A DNA stretch of 64,000 nucleotides from Chelatococcus caeni (lineage in GTDB: Bacteria; Pseudomonadota; Alphaproteobacteria; Rhizobiales; Beijerinckiaceae). The notes under the pieces are model-generated. The model made no database searches, was not told where the DNA came from, and worked only from the letters and a program-made list of their open reading frames with translations. The position numbers were made by a program, and so were the translations under genes. Below, one piece after another: positions 36,039 through 45,717 of this stretch (position 1 is its first letter; every line of letters begins with the position of its first letter). The stretch lies in assembly GCF_014196925.1 (NCBI RefSeq), contig NZ_JACIEN010000006.1, forward strand, positions 124,001-188,000, in the 5' to 3' direction.

Positions 36039-36644
36039 ATGGCGACAGAAGAAAATCCGACCGTCATCAAGAAATACGCCAACCGCCGCCTCTATCACAC
36101 GGGAACCAGCACATACGTCACCTTGGAGGATCTCGCGCAGATGGTGCGGGACGGCGAGGACTTCATCGTCTTCGACGCCAAGACCAACGAGGACATCACC
36201 CGTTCGGTGCTGACGCAGATCATCTTCGAGGAAGAGAACAAGGCCGGGCAGAACCTGCTTCCGGTCGCCTTCCTGCGCCAGCTCATCCGCTTCTACGGCG
36301 ACAGCATGCAGGCGCTCGTGCCGAGCTACCTGGAGTTCTCCATCGAGAACTTCACGCGCGAGCAGCAGAAGTTGCGCGAGAAGATGGCCGAGGCCTTCGG
36401 CCCGGCAGCCGCCTTCAAGAGCATGGAAGAGCACGTGCGCACGAACATGGCGATGTTCGGCGAGGCGCTCAAGCTGTTCTCCCCCTTCAGCCCGCGCGGC
36501 GAGCAGCAGGGCGAGGCCGCGGCGAGGCCGCGCGAGGGCGAGGCCCGGCAGCCGGGCGGCGACCTCGACGACCTCAAGCGCCAGGTGCTCGAGATGCAGG
36601 CGCGGCTGGACGCACTGGCCGGCAAGGGCTCCGGCCGCGGCTGA
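36039..36644 (+). CDS. phaR: Polyhydroxyalkanoate synthesis repressor PhaR
   Basis: This DNA-binding regulator (201 aa) represses phasin and other PHA genes and is released by binding PHA granules. The N-terminal DNA-binding domain is IKKYANRRLYHTGTSTYVTL with the following EDLAQMVRDGEDFIVFDAK. The PHB-accumulation domain contains VLTQIIFEEENKAGQNLLP and LIRFYGDSMQALVPSYLE. The C-terminus is charged and probably coiled coil. It is divergent from phaA, the usual placement. Confidence 0.94.
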   Translation: MATEENPTVIKKYANRRLYHTGTSTYVTLEDLAQMVRDGEDFIVFDAKTNEDITRSVLTQIIFEEENKAGQNLLPVAFLRQLIRFYGDSMQALVPSYLEFSIENFTREQQKLREKMAEAFGPAAAFKSMEEHVRTNMAMFGEALKLFSPFSPRGEQQGEAAARPREGEARQPGGDLDDLKRQVLEMQARLDALAGKGSGRG

Positions 36645-36765
36645 GGGCGCGACGCCACTGTCATCGGGATGACGCGGAAGAGCGGTTGAGATGATCTCTT
36701 AACGTGCCGCCCGTCCCGATTCGCCGGCCTCGGTTGCCGGGGGAGCGGCCGGTTCGGGCAAGGGC

Positions 36766-38055
36766 ATGATCGAGACGACCAAGAACAGCCTGCGGCTTAG
36801 CGCCAATGCCATCGCGCTCAGAACCGCCGGCCTCAGCAGCGCCATCTTCACGCTCGCCGCGCTCGCCGGCGGCTCGGTCGGGATCTCGACCGCGCTCGCC
36901 GCGGTTGCCAGCCTCGTCGTCGCAGGGCTCGCCTTCCGCGACCGACGGCCGCTGAGCGGCCGCGTCGTCACGACGAGCGAGCGGCGCCAGAAACACGCCT
37001 TCGGGCCGGCGGCGGTGCTGGCGGCCCTGCCGGATCCTGTCGTCATCGTCGATCGGCGCGGCCTCGTGGTTGACGCCAATCGGGCGGCGACAGCGGTGCT
37101 GCCGGGCCTGCGCAACGCCCATCCTCTGTCCTTCGCGCTGCGCGCGCCCGACGTGCTCGACGGCCTCGAGCGGGTGGTGAAGGGCGGCCAGGCCGAGGCG
37201 GTCGAGTATGTCGAGCGCGTGCCGGTGGAGCGCGCCTTCGAAGTGCATATCGCCCCCCTGTCCGGCGAAGCCGGCGACGATTCCGGCCGTGCCGGCGCCG
37301 CCCTCTATTTCCGCGATCTGACGCCGGCGCGCCGGCTCGAGCACATGCGGGTCGACTTCGTCGCCAATGCGAGCCATGAGCTGCGCACGCCGCTCGCCTC
37401 CCTGATGGGCTTCATCGAGACCCTGCAGGGGCCGGCCCGCAACGACGCGGCCGCGCGCGAGCGCTTCCTCGCCATCATGCGCGAGCAGGCGCAGCGCATG
37501 GCGCGGCTCATCGACGACCTCCTGTCGCTGTCGCGCATCGAGCTCAGCGTGCACGTGCAGCCGACGGCGATCGTCGACGTCATCGCCCTGCTGCGCCACA
37601 TGATCGACACGCTCTCGCCGCTGGCGCGCGAGCGCGGGGTCGAGATCGTGCTCGAGGCCCCGCCGGGACCGGTCAACGTACGCGGCGAGCGCGACGAGCT
37701 CCTGCGCGTCTTCGAGAACCTCATCGAGAATGCCGTGAAATACGGCGAAGGCGGCGGCCGGGTCGACGTGCGGGTCGCGACCACGGTGCCCGGCAGCGGC
37801 GGCGGCGAAGTGTCGGTCGTGGTGCGCGACTATGGCCCCGGCATCGCGCCCGAGCACCTGCCGCGCCTGACCGAGCGCTTCTACCGCGTCGATGTCGCGG
37901 CCAGCCGGGGCAAGGGCGGCACGGGCCTCGGCCTCGCCATCGTCAAGCACATCGTGATGCGCCACCGCGGACGCCTCGCCATCGCCAGCGACGTGGGCCG
38001 GGGCGCCTCGTTCACGGTGACGCTGCCAGCGCTCGGCGACGAATCGCAAAATTAA
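36766..38055 (+). CDS. phoR: Phosphate regulon sensor histidine kinase PhoR
   Basis: This kinase (429 aa) senses phosphate status through the Pst transporter and phosphorylates PhoB. Two hydrophobic segments lie in residues about 18-55. A PAS-like domain follows (AALPDPVVIVDRRGLVVDAN). The H-box is FVANASHELRTPLASLMGF, with the N-box FENLIENAVKYGEG and G-boxes DYGPGIAPEHLPR and GGTGLGLAIVKHI. It sits directly before the Pho box and pst genes. The upstream gap contains GTCATC/GATGAC (36660-36673), a small palindrome of unknown meaning. Confidence 0.92.
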   Translation: MIETTKNSLRLSANAIALRTAGLSSAIFTLAALAGGSVGISTALAAVASLVVAGLAFRDRRPLSGRVVTTSERRQKHAFGPAAVLAALPDPVVIVDRRGLVVDANRAATAVLPGLRNAHPLSFALRAPDVLDGLERVVKGGQAEAVEYVERVPVERAFEVHIAPLSGEAGDDSGRAGAALYFRDLTPARRLEHMRVDFVANASHELRTPLASLMGFIETLQGPARNDAAARERFLAIMREQAQRMARLIDDLLSLSRIELSVHVQPTAIVDVIALLRHMIDTLSPLARERGVEIVLEAPPGPVNVRGERDELLRVFENLIENAVKYGEGGGRVDVRVATTVPGSGGGEVSVVVRDYGPGIAPEHLPRLTERFYRVDVAASRGKGGTGLGLAIVKHIVMRHRGRLAIASDVGRGASFTVTLPALGDESQN

Positions 38056-38074
38056 GACAAATCAAATTGTTAGG

Positions 38075-38103
38075 CTGTCATTCGGTTGTCACCTTGCCGT
38101 CAT
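38075..38103 (+). promoter_or_regulatory. Pho box upstream of pstS (three direct repeats)
   Basis: Three 7-bp repeats, CTGTCAT (38075), TTGTCAC (38086) and CCGTCAT (38097), recur at exactly 11-base steps with 4-base spacers. This is the known PhoB-binding architecture. It ends 110 bases before the pstS start codon, so phosphorylated PhoB should activate pstS under phosphate limitation. Confidence 0.88.
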
Positions 38104-38213
38104 AGACAAGGGGCCGTCGGTGGTGCCTGCGGCATCGCCGAAGCGGATGCGGCATGGCCCCCGTCACAGCCGTGCGATCGTCGCCCCGCTCCAAGAGATC
38201 AGGGAGATATACC

Positions 38214-39260
38214 GTGAATTTCCGTTCCCTCGTCAGCGTCGCCGCCCTCACGCTGGCCGGCGTCGCCGCTGCCGGTGCCGCTCAGGCGCGCGACCAGATC
38301 CGCATCGTCGGCTCCTCGACGGTCTATCCCTTCACCACGGCGGTCGCCGAGCAGTTCGGCCGCTCGGGCGCCGGCAAGGCCCCGGTCGTCGAGTCGACCG
38401 GCACGGGCGGCGGCATGAAGCTGTTCTGCGCCGGCGTCGGCACCGACCACCCGGATGCCACCAACGCCTCGCGCCGCATCAAGAAGTCCGAGTTCGACGA
38501 CTGCCAGAAGAACGGCGTCGCCGACATCATCGAGCTCAAGGTCGGCTTCGACGGCCTGACCGTCGCCAATTCCAAGTCCGGCCCGGACTTCAACCTGAGC
38601 AAGGAGCAGCTCTTCCTCGCCCTCGCCAAGGAAGTGCCCGGCGCGGACGGCAAGCTCGTCGCCAACCCCTACAAGAACTGGTCGGACATCGACAAGGCGC
38701 TGCCGAACGAGAAGATCGAGGTGCTCGGTCCGCCGCCGACCTCCGGCACGCGTGATTCCTTCCTCGAGCTCGTCATGGAGCCGGGCGCCGAGAAGATCCT
38801 CGCCGACCTCAAGAAGAGCGACGCGAAGGCCTTCGCCGCTGCCTGGAAGACGATCCGTGAGGACGGCGCCTACATCGATGCCGGCGAGAACGACAACCTC
38901 ATCGTCCAGAAGCTCGACGCCAACCCGAAGGCGGTCGGCATCTTCGGCTACTCCTTCCTCGAGGAGAACGCGGCCAAGATCAAGGGTGCCAAGATCGACG
39001 GCGTGACGCCGGACTTCGACACCATCGCCGACGGCAAGTACTCGGTGTCGCGCCCGCTGTTCGTCTACTTCAAGAAGCAGCACATCGGCGTGGTGCCGGG
39101 TCTCGACAAGTTCATCGGCGAGTACGTCTCCGAGAAGGCGCTCGGCGAGGATGGCTACCTCTCGCGCAAGGGCCTCGTGCCGCTGCCGGCCGACCAGCTC
39201 ACGCAGGTGCGGGCGGACGTCGAGGCGCAGAAGCCCCTGTCGGCCGACGCCGGCCTCTGA
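38214..39260 (+). CDS. pstS: Phosphate ABC transporter substrate-binding protein PstS
   Basis: This is the periplasmic phosphate-binding protein (348 aa). It has a signal peptide (MNFRSLVSVAALTLAGVAAA, cleavage near AQA-RD). The phosphate-binding strand begins IRIVGSSTVYPFTTAVAEQF. A second ligand loop is GPPPTSGTRDSFLELVM. The start is a GTG with AGGGAG seven bases upstream. Control comes from the Pho box. A strong terminator follows the stop codon and separates it from pstC. Confidence 0.94.
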   Translation: MNFRSLVSVAALTLAGVAAAGAAQARDQIRIVGSSTVYPFTTAVAEQFGRSGAGKAPVVESTGTGGGMKLFCAGVGTDHPDATNASRRIKKSEFDDCQKNGVADIIELKVGFDGLTVANSKSGPDFNLSKEQLFLALAKEVPGADGKLVANPYKNWSDIDKALPNEKIEVLGPPPTSGTRDSFLELVMEPGAEKILADLKKSDAKAFAAAWKTIREDGAYIDAGENDNLIVQKLDANPKAVGIFGYSFLEENAAKIKGAKIDGVTPDFDTIADGKYSVSRPLFVYFKKQHIGVVPGLDKFIGEYVSEKALGEDGYLSRKGLVPLPADQLTQVRADVEAQKPLSADAGL

Positions 39261-39274
39261 TCCGCTGACGAAGG

Positions 39275-39306
39275 CGAAGCGGGTGGACGGCCACCCGCTT
39301 CGTTTT
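39275..39306 (+). terminator. Intrinsic terminator/attenuator between pstS and pstC
   Basis: CGAAGCGGGTGG (39275-39286), loop ACGG and CCACCCGCTTCG (39291-39302) form a 12-bp perfect stem followed by TTTT. Partial read-through would make much more PstS than membrane subunits. Confidence 0.85.
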
Positions 39307-39372
39307 GCCGTCAAAATGCGGTAGAGCCCGTCGCCGACGCGGCCTCCTGCCGCTGCTCTCCCGGGGGCGGAG

Positions 39373-40746
39373 ATGGTTAGCTTATTCTTCCTGCTCATTG
39401 TCGCCGTCGCGCTGGCGGCCTTCGCCTTCGGGCGCTCCAGGGGGCGTGCGTTCGTAGGCGGCGGCGCGCGGCTTCATTCGTTGCCCGTCTATCACGGCCT
39501 GTTTCTGGCCACGCTCTGCGTCCTGCCGATGCTCGTCGCCCTCGCGGTGTGGACGCCGCTTGCGCCGCGCTACGTCGAGGCGCGCACGCTCGCGGCCCTG
39601 CCGGCGGATCTCGCGCCGCAGAACGCGCTGGAACAGGAAGGGCGCCTGCGCGAGGCGCGCCTCGTCGCCCTCGGCCAGTTCGCGGGCACGCCCGATCCCG
39701 GCATCGCCGTTGCGGCCGACGCCTACTCGGGCGCGCGCACGGAGGCGGAGGTGGCGCTCCTCGTCCTCGGCCTTGCCGGGGCGGCGGCGGGTTTTGCCTT
39801 CGGCCGCCGGCGCCTTGCGCCCGACTTCCGCGCCCGCAACAGCTTCGAGCACGTCACCAAGGTCGTCCTCATCGCCTGCTCGGGCGTCGCCATCCTGACG
39901 ACCGTCGGCATCGTCTTCTCGGTGCTGTTCGAGACGCTGCGCTTCTTCGCACGCTATCCCTGGTACGATTTCCTCTTCGGCCTGCAGTGGTCGCCGCAGA
40001 CGGCGATCCGGGCCGACCAGGTCGGCCAGTCCGGCACCTTCGGCGCCGTGCCGCTCTTCGCCGGCACCACCTTGATCATGCTGATCGCGATGATGGTCGC
40101 AGGGCCGGTCGGCCTCTTCGCGGCGATCTACATGTCCGAATACGCGACACCGCGCGTCCGGGCCGTCGCCAAGCCCGTGCTGGAGGTGCTCGCCGGCATC
40201 CCGACCGTGGTGTTCGGCTTCTTCGCCGCGCTTACCGTGGCGCCCTTCATCAAGAGCGTCGGCGAAACGCTCGGCCTCTCCGTCGCGTCGGAGAGCGCGC
40301 TCGCCGCCGGCCTCGTCATGGGCGTCATGATCATCCCCTTCGTCTCGTCCCTGTCGGACGACGTCATCAACGCCGTGCCGCAGTCGCTGCGCGACGGCTC
40401 CTACGGCATGGGCGCGACGCGGTCGGAAACCATCAAGCGCGTCGTGCTGCCGGCCGCGCTGCCCGGCATCGTCTCGGCCCTCATGCTCGCCATCTCGCGG
40501 GCCGTCGGCGAGACGATGATCGTCGTCATGGCGGCGGGCCTCGCCGGCAATCTCACCTTCAATCCGCTCGAGGCCGTGACGACGGTCACCGTGCAGATCA
40601 AGACGCTGCTCGTCGGCGACCAGGAGTTCGACAGCGCCAAGACCCTGTCGGCCTTCGCCCTCGGCTTCGTGCTCTTCTTCTTCACGCTGGCGCTCAACAT
40701 CATCGCCCTGCGCATCGTCCGCAAATACCGAGAGCAATATGACTGA
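39373..40746 (+). CDS. pstC: Phosphate ABC transporter permease PstC (long form)
   Basis: This inner-membrane permease has 457 aa, well over the roughly 300-320 aa of E. coli PstC. Residues 1-150 carry extra membrane helices and a periplasmic segment (residues about 65-115), a form common in alphaproteobacteria. The core starts near FEHVTKVVLIACSGVAIL. The ABC-binding EAA-like loop is SLRDGSYGMGATRSETIKRVVLPAALPG. It overlaps pstA by eight bases. Confidence 0.92.
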   Translation: MVSLFFLLIVAVALAAFAFGRSRGRAFVGGGARLHSLPVYHGLFLATLCVLPMLVALAVWTPLAPRYVEARTLAALPADLAPQNALEQEGRLREARLVALGQFAGTPDPGIAVAADAYSGARTEAEVALLVLGLAGAAAGFAFGRRRLAPDFRARNSFEHVTKVVLIACSGVAILTTVGIVFSVLFETLRFFARYPWYDFLFGLQWSPQTAIRADQVGQSGTFGAVPLFAGTTLIMLIAMMVAGPVGLFAAIYMSEYATPRVRAVAKPVLEVLAGIPTVVFGFFAALTVAPFIKSVGETLGLSVASESALAAGLVMGVMIIPFVSSLSDDVINAVPQSLRDGSYGMGATRSETIKRVVLPAALPGIVSALMLAISRAVGETMIVVMAAGLAGNLTFNPLEAVTTVTVQIKTLLVGDQEFDSAKTLSAFALGFVLFFFTLALNIIALRIVRKYREQYD

Positions 40747-42493
40747 CATTGCTGCACCCCCTCCAGGCGCCCGTCGGTTCGGTCTCTCCTCGGACGAGGC
40801 CCAGGCGCGGCTGAGGCGGCGCCACGCCGCGGAGGCACGGTTCCGTGCCTATGGCATCGGCGCCATCGCGCTCGCGGCGATCTTCCTCGTCGTCCTGATC
40901 AGCGACGTCGTCGTCAAGGCGATGCCGGCCTTCACCGAATATCGCCTGACGATGACCGTGACGCCGACGCTGGAGCAGGTCTCCAGCGACGGCACGACCG
41001 ATCCGCAGGCGCTGCGCAGCGGCGACTACGACGCGGTGCTGCGCGCGGGCCTGCAGGAGCTCTTCCCGCAGGTCACGACGCGTGCCCTGCGCCGCAAGCT
41101 CAACAACGACCTCCTGTCCTCCGGTGCGGCCATGACGCTGCGCGATCGGGTGCTGGCCGATCCCGCCGTCATCGGCCAGCCGGTGACGATCGAGGCGCTG
41201 TTCGACGACGCGGCCGACCTCTATCTCAAGGGCCTGATGACCGGGCGGCGCGAGAGCGCCGGCCAGGGGCAGGCGCAGGTGACGCTCGACGGCGAGGACG
41301 TGGTGCTGACGAGCTCGGCCCCCGACTTCGCCCGCGCCCTCGCCGAGGTCAAGGAGAGCCTGCGCGAGGAAGCGGCCGCCGACCGCCGCGAGGCCGCGCG
41401 GCTGACCGCCGCGGCGGCCGATGTCAGCGGCGACCAGCGCGAGGCCCTTCAGAGGCGCATCGCCGACCTCGAGGGTGAAGCCGCTGCCGCCGAAGCGCGC
41501 GCTGCCGCGGCGGATGCGCCCGAGCGGCTGACGGCAGACCTGCCCTCGAAGCTCGTCTTCATCAACGGCGGCATCGTCAAGCTGACCGAGATCAGTGCCT
41601 CCGAGGCACGCGGCACGGTGCTCGTGCCGCTGGCCAACACCGACGCCGTGGCCGCCGGCCGGTGGGACATCCTCACCCTGACCCAGCCCGAGGCCAACCG
41701 CCGCCTCGACGACCAGGTGGTCGCCTGGCTCGAGGACCTGAAGCAGCGCGGCATGGTCGCGTCGCATTTCGCCAGCCGCTTCTTCACCTCCGGCGACAGC
41801 CGCGAGCCGGAGCAGGCGGGCATCCTCGGGGCCCTCATCGGCTCGGCGCTGACCATGCTGGTGACACTGGTCCTGTGCCTGCCGATCGGCGTCGGCGCCG
41901 CTGTCTATCTCGAGGAATTCGCACCGAAGAACCGGCTGACGGATCTCATCGAGGTCAACATCAACAATCTCGCGGCCGTGCCCTCGATCGTCTTCGGCCT
42001 GCTCGGCCTCGCGATGTTCCTCAACTTCTTCGGCCTGCCGCGCTCGGCGCCGCTCGTCGGCGGTCTCGTGCTCGCCCTCCTGGTGCTGCCGACGATCATC
42101 ATCGCGAGCCGCGCCGCCCTGAAGTCGGTGCCGCCGTCGATCCGCGAGGCAGCGCTCGGCATCGGCGCCTCGCACCAGCAGGCGGTGTTCCACCACGTGC
42201 TGCCGCTCGCCATGCCCGGCATCATGACGGGGACGATCATCGGCATGGCGCATGCGCTCGGCGAAACCGCGCCCCTGCTCCTCATCGGCATGGTGGCCTT
42301 CATCGTCGACGTGCCGGGCTCGATTACCGACGCGGCGACGGCGCTGCCGGTGCAGATCTACCTGTGGTCGGACCTGCCGGAGCCGCTGTTCCAGGCCAAG
42401 ACGGCCGCCGCCATCCTGGTTCTGCTCGCTTTTCTCTTTATCATGAACGGGCTCGCCATCCTGCTGCGCCGCCGCTTCGAGCGCCGCTGGTGA
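40739..42493 (+). CDS. pstA: Phosphate ABC transporter permease PstA (long form)
   Basis: This permease has 584 aa, nearly twice E. coli PstA. A DUF3333-type N-terminal region includes a membrane helix (residues about 40-62) and a large extracytoplasmic part. That part contains an Ala/Arg-rich predicted coiled coil (residues about 195-255). The permease core begins near [21 protein letters not shown], with the ATPase contact loop [20 protein letters not shown]. This extended form is known in alphaproteobacteria; the role of the extra domain is not established. Confidence 0.92.
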   Translation: MTDIAAPPPGARRFGLSSDEAQARLRRRHAAEARFRAYGIGAIALAAIFLVVLISDVVVKAMPAFTEYRLTMTVTPTLEQVSSDGTTDPQALRSGDYDAVLRAGLQELFPQVTTRALRRKLNNDLLSSGAAMTLRDRVLADPAVIGQPVTIEALFDDAADLYLKGLMTGRRESAGQGQAQVTLDGEDVVLTSSAPDFARALAEVKESLREEAAADRREAARLTAAAADVSGDQREALQRRIADLEGEAAAAEARAAAADAPERLTADLPSKLVFINGGIVKLTEISASEARGTVLVPLANTDAVAAGRWDILTLTQPEANRRLDDQVVAWLEDLKQRGMVASHFASRFFTSGDSREPEQAGILGALIGSALTMLVTLVLCLPIGVGAAVYLEEFAPKNRLTDLIEVNINNLAAVPSIVFGLLGLAMFLNFFGLPRSAPLVGGLVLALLVLPTIIIASRAALKSVPPSIREAALGIGASHQQAVFHHVLPLAMPGIMTGTIIGMAHALGETAPLLLIGMVAFIVDVPGSITDAATALPVQIYLWSDLPEPLFQAKTAAAILVLLAFLFIMNGLAILLRRRFERRW

Positions 42494-42522
42494 GCCGCGT
42501 CCCGAGCCGAAGGGAGTTCTCT

Positions 42523-43344
42523 ATGATGACGACGATGCCGAACATCGAGCTGGCCAAGGCCACGGCGGCCGAAGCCGCGGACGAGGCGGTGACGAAGGTC
42601 GTCGCCCGGGACGTCAACGTCTACTACGGCGACAAGCACGCCCTGCACGATGTCTCGATCGACATTCCCGAGAAGGCGGTGACGGCCTTCATCGGCCCGT
42701 CCGGCTGCGGCAAGTCCACCTTCCTGCGCTGCATCAACCGGATGAACGACACGATCCCGATCTGCCGCGTCAGCGGTCGCATCGAGATCGACGGCAGCGA
42801 CATCTACGACCGGGGCCTCGACCCGGTGCAGCTGCGGGCGAAGGTCGGCATGGTGTTCCAGAAGCCGAACCCCTTCCCCAAGTCGATCTACGAGAACGTC
42901 GCCTACGGGCCGCGCATCCACGGGCTCACCAGTTCCAAGGCCGACCTCGACGAGGTCGTCACCATGAGCCTCAAGCGCGCCGGCCTCTACGAGGAGGTGA
43001 AGGACCGCCTCACCTCGCCGGGCACCGGCCTCTCCGGCGGCCAGCAGCAGCGCCTTTGCATCGCCCGCGCCATCGCCGTCAATCCCGAGGTCATCCTCAT
43101 GGACGAGCCGTGTTCGGCGCTCGATCCCATCGCCACCGCGAAGATCGAGGAGCTGATCGACGAGCTGCGCGAGAACTACACCATCGTCATCGTGACGCAC
43201 TCGATGCAGCAGGCGGCGCGCGTCTCGCAGCGCACGGCCTTCTTCCACCTGGGCAAGCTCGTGGAAGAAGGATCGACGGAACAGATCTTCACGGCCCCGC
43301 AGGACAAGCGGACGCAGGACTACATCACCGGGCGCTTCGGCTGA
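42523..43344 (+). CDS. pstB: Phosphate ABC transporter ATPase PstB
   Basis: This ATPase (273 aa) energises phosphate import and takes part in PhoR signalling. Walker A is [19 protein letters not shown], the Q-loop is [19 protein letters not shown], the signature is [16 protein letters not shown], and Walker B is [12 protein letters not shown]. The Cys-containing Walker B and the NRMND stretch are PstB-specific. AGGGAG precedes the ATG. Confidence 0.96.
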   Translation: MMTTMPNIELAKATAAEAADEAVTKVVARDVNVYYGDKHALHDVSIDIPEKAVTAFIGPSGCGKSTFLRCINRMNDTIPICRVSGRIEIDGSDIYDRGLDPVQLRAKVGMVFQKPNPFPKSIYENVAYGPRIHGLTSSKADLDEVVTMSLKRAGLYEEVKDRLTSPGTGLSGGQQQRLCIARAIAVNPEVILMDEPCSALDPIATAKIEELIDELRENYTIVIVTHSMQQAARVSQRTAFFHLGKLVEEGSTEQIFTAPQDKRTQDYITGRFG

Positions 43345-43373
43345 GGCCGCCGCAGGAACAAGGATTGCCGACG

Positions 43374-44093
43374 ATGACCGATCATATCGTCAGCTCGTAT
43401 GACGTCGAGCTCGACACCCTGCGCAGCAAGATCGCCGAGATGGGCGGCATCGCCGAGAAGATGCTGGGCGACGCGACGATGGCCCTGGTGCGGCGCGATG
43501 CGGCCCTCGCCCAGGCGGTGATCGCCGTCGACGAGCGGCTCGACGCCCTGCAGCACGACGTCGAGGAGCGCGCCGTGCTCACCATCGCCAAGCGCCAGCC
43601 GATGGCGGTGGACCTGCGCGAGATCGTCTCCGCCATCCGCGTGGCGGGGGACATCGAGCGCGTCGGCGACCTCGCCAAGAACACCGCCAAGCGCGTCGTC
43701 GCCATCAGCAACGAGATGCAGCCGCAGAAGATCGTCGGCGGCGTGCAGCACATGAGCGACCTCGTGCAGGCCCAGCTCAAGGACGTGCTCGACGCCTATG
43801 CGCAGAAGGACACGGCCCGCGCGCTCGACGTGTGGCAGCGCGACGACCGCATCGACGCGCTCTACACCTCGATCTTCCGCGAGCTCCTGACCTACATGAT
43901 GGAAGATCCGCGCAACATCAGCTTCTGCACGCATCTCCTGTTCCTCGCCAAGAACATCGAGCGCATCGGCGACCACACCACCAATGTCGCCGAGACCATC
44001 CACTATCTCGTCACCGGCAAGCCGCTCGCCGCCGAGCGGCCGAAGAGCGACGAGTCGAGCTTCACCACGGTGCCGGTCGCCGGCCAGCAGTAA
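43374..44093 (+). CDS. phoU: Phosphate signalling regulator PhoU
   Basis: This all-helical peripheral protein (239 aa) mediates between PstB and PhoR, repressing the Pho regulon when phosphate is plentiful. It has two PhoU repeats. Metal-binding signatures are RVAGDIERVGDLAKNTAKR and KNIERIGDHTTNVAETIHY. It lies 29 bases after pstB and before phoB. Confidence 0.95.
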   Translation: MTDHIVSSYDVELDTLRSKIAEMGGIAEKMLGDATMALVRRDAALAQAVIAVDERLDALQHDVEERAVLTIAKRQPMAVDLREIVSAIRVAGDIERVGDLAKNTAKRVVAISNEMQPQKIVGGVQHMSDLVQAQLKDVLDAYAQKDTARALDVWQRDDRIDALYTSIFRELLTYMMEDPRNISFCTHLLFLAKNIERIGDHTTNVAETIHYLVTGKPLAAERPKSDESSFTTVPVAGQQ

Positions 44094-44121
44094 GCGTCGA
44101 TCACGCGTAACGGAAGGACCG

Positions 44122-44823
44122 ATGGGACCTCGTATCCTCATCGTCGAAGACGAAGAGCCGCTCACACTCCTCCTGCGTTACAACCTCGAGGCCGAAGGCT
44201 ACACCGTCGACGCCGTCGCCCGCGGCGACGAGGCCGAGGTGCGCCTGCGCGAGCAGGTCCCGGACCTCGTGTTGCTCGACTGGATGCTGCCGGGCCTGTC
44301 CGGCATCGAGCTGTGCCGGCGCATGCGCGCCCGGCGCGAGACCGAGCGGCTGCCCGTCATCATGCTCACCGCCCGCGGCGAGGAGGGCGAGCGCGTGCGC
44401 GGCCTCGCCACCGGCGCGGACGACTATGTCGTCAAGCCCTTCTCGGTGCCGGAGCTGCTGGCGCGCGTGCGCGCGCTGCTGCGCCGCGCCAAGCCGGGCC
44501 ATGTGGCCACCCTCCTCACGGCCGGCGACATCGAGCTCGACCGCGAGACCCGTCGCGTGCGCCGTTCCGGCCGCGAGCTGCACCTCGGCCCCACCGAGTT
44601 CAAGCTGCTCGAGTTCCTGATGCAGAGCCCCGGCCGCGTGTTCACGCGCGAGCAGCTGCTCGATGGCGTCTGGGGCCACGACGTCTACATCGACGAGCGC
44701 ACGGTGGACGTGCATGTCGGCCGCCTGCGCAAGGCCATCAACCGCGCCCGCAAGCCCGATCCCATCCGCACGGTGCGTGGCGCCGGCTATTCCTTCGACG
44801 AGACCTTTTCGCACGCGGAGTGA
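44122..44823 (+). CDS. phoB: Phosphate regulon response regulator PhoB
   Basis: This OmpR-type response regulator (233 aa) binds Pho boxes. The receiver has the acidic pair in VEDEEP, the phospho-acceptor Asp in LVLLDWMLPGLSG, and the conserved Lys in DYVVKPFS. The winged-helix domain has LGPTEFKLLEFLMQSPGRVF and DVHVGRLRKAI. As last gene of the pst operon it would be part of a positive feedback loop, if transcribed from the Pho box. GGAAGGACC precedes the ATG. Confidence 0.95.
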   Translation: MGPRILIVEDEEPLTLLLRYNLEAEGYTVDAVARGDEAEVRLREQVPDLVLLDWMLPGLSGIELCRRMRARRETERLPVIMLTARGEEGERVRGLATGADDYVVKPFSVPELLARVRALLRRAKPGHVATLLTAGDIELDRETRRVRRSGRELHLGPTEFKLLEFLMQSPGRVFTREQLLDGVWGHDVYIDERTVDVHVGRLRKAINRARKPDPIRTVRGAGYSFDETFSHAE

Positions 44824-44869
44824 GGGGCGGCGGTGCCGGCCGCCCGTCCGCTTCCTCGCCATCAAAGAA

Positions 44870-44899
44870 AAAGGCCGGAGCGTCGCCGCCCCGGCCTTT
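44870..44899. terminator. Bidirectional terminator between phoB and gcrA
   Basis: AAAGGCCGG (44870-44878) and CCGGCCTTT (44891-44899) form a 9-bp perfect stem with A-rich sequence to the left and T-rich to the right. It can therefore stop transcription from both convergent genes. Confidence 0.82.
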
Positions 44900-44926
44900 C
44901 GTTTATCTTGAAGCCCGCTGCGAGGC

Positions 44927-45472
44927 TCAGGAGCGCATCACCTTCTTCTCGCGCCGGCGGTCCGCCGCCGGCTGGTAGGCGATGCGCGCATGGTGCGCGC
45001 AATAGGGCATGCCGAGGAGGGAGCGGGCGCCGCAGAAGCGGAAGTCCGGCGTCGTCGGGTCGCCCATCGGCCAGCGGCACATGGCTTCCCGCAGCTCCAT
45101 GATGGTGACGCGCTCGCTCAGCGGCACGACCACCTCTTCCTGCGGCTGGAACTGTTGCTGCGGCACCGCCTCGGTCTCGAGCTCCGGCGCTGCGGCGAGG
45201 GCCGTGTTGCCGCGCACGACGGTCTGGCCCGACGGCTGCGCCATGGGATGGCTCAGGCTGCGTGTGGGCGCCGCCTTGCGTGGCCGGGATGCCGCCGGGG
45301 CCGCCGACTTGGCGCGGCCGGAGAGGCCGAGCCGATGCACCTTGCCGATGACGGCATTGCGCGTCACGCCGCCGAGCTCGGCGGCGATCTGGCTGGCGCT
45401 GAGGCCCTCGGTCCAGAGCTTGCGCAGCAGCTCCACCCGCTCGTCGCTCCAGGTATTGCTCTGATCGCTCAT
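44927..45472 (-). CDS. gcrA: Cell cycle regulator GcrA
   Basis: This is an alphaproteobacterial transcription factor (181 aa) that works with RNA polymerase at CcrM-methylated GANTC promoters to activate division genes. The N-terminal helix-turn-helix is WSDERVELLRKLWTEGLSAS and ASQIAAELGGVTRNAVIGKV. The C-terminal GcrA domain has CRWPMGDPTTPDFRFCG and MPYCAHHARIAYQ. Three Cys and two His in this part are conserved. It is convergent with phoB and divergent from argD. Confidence 0.95.
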   Translation of the reverse strand: MSDQSNTWSDERVELLRKLWTEGLSASQIAAELGGVTRNAVIGKVHRLGLSGRAKSAAPAASRPRKAAPTRSLSHPMAQPSGQTVVRGNTALAAAPELETEAVPQQQFQPQEEVVVPLSERVTIMELREAMCRWPMGDPTTPDFRFCGARSLLGMPYCAHHARIAYQPAADRRREKKVMRS

Positions 45473-45717
45473 CGCTCTCTCCGCCCGGCTCGTCTCGGCG
45501 CGCGCAAGGGAAGCGCGAAAGAGGCTCTCGCCTCGTCGCATCCTGCTGCAGGTAGCGCCGATAGGGAATTGGCCACACGATATGTCGTGGTCTGTGGCTC
45601 GGAAACTACAATATGAGGGAAGGCGCGAGCAAGGCTTCGCGCCGGCCGATCTGCGTTTTCCCCAAGATCATGACAGCAATCGGGCGCCGGCTGATCGATC
45701 GTATCAATGCGATTGAA

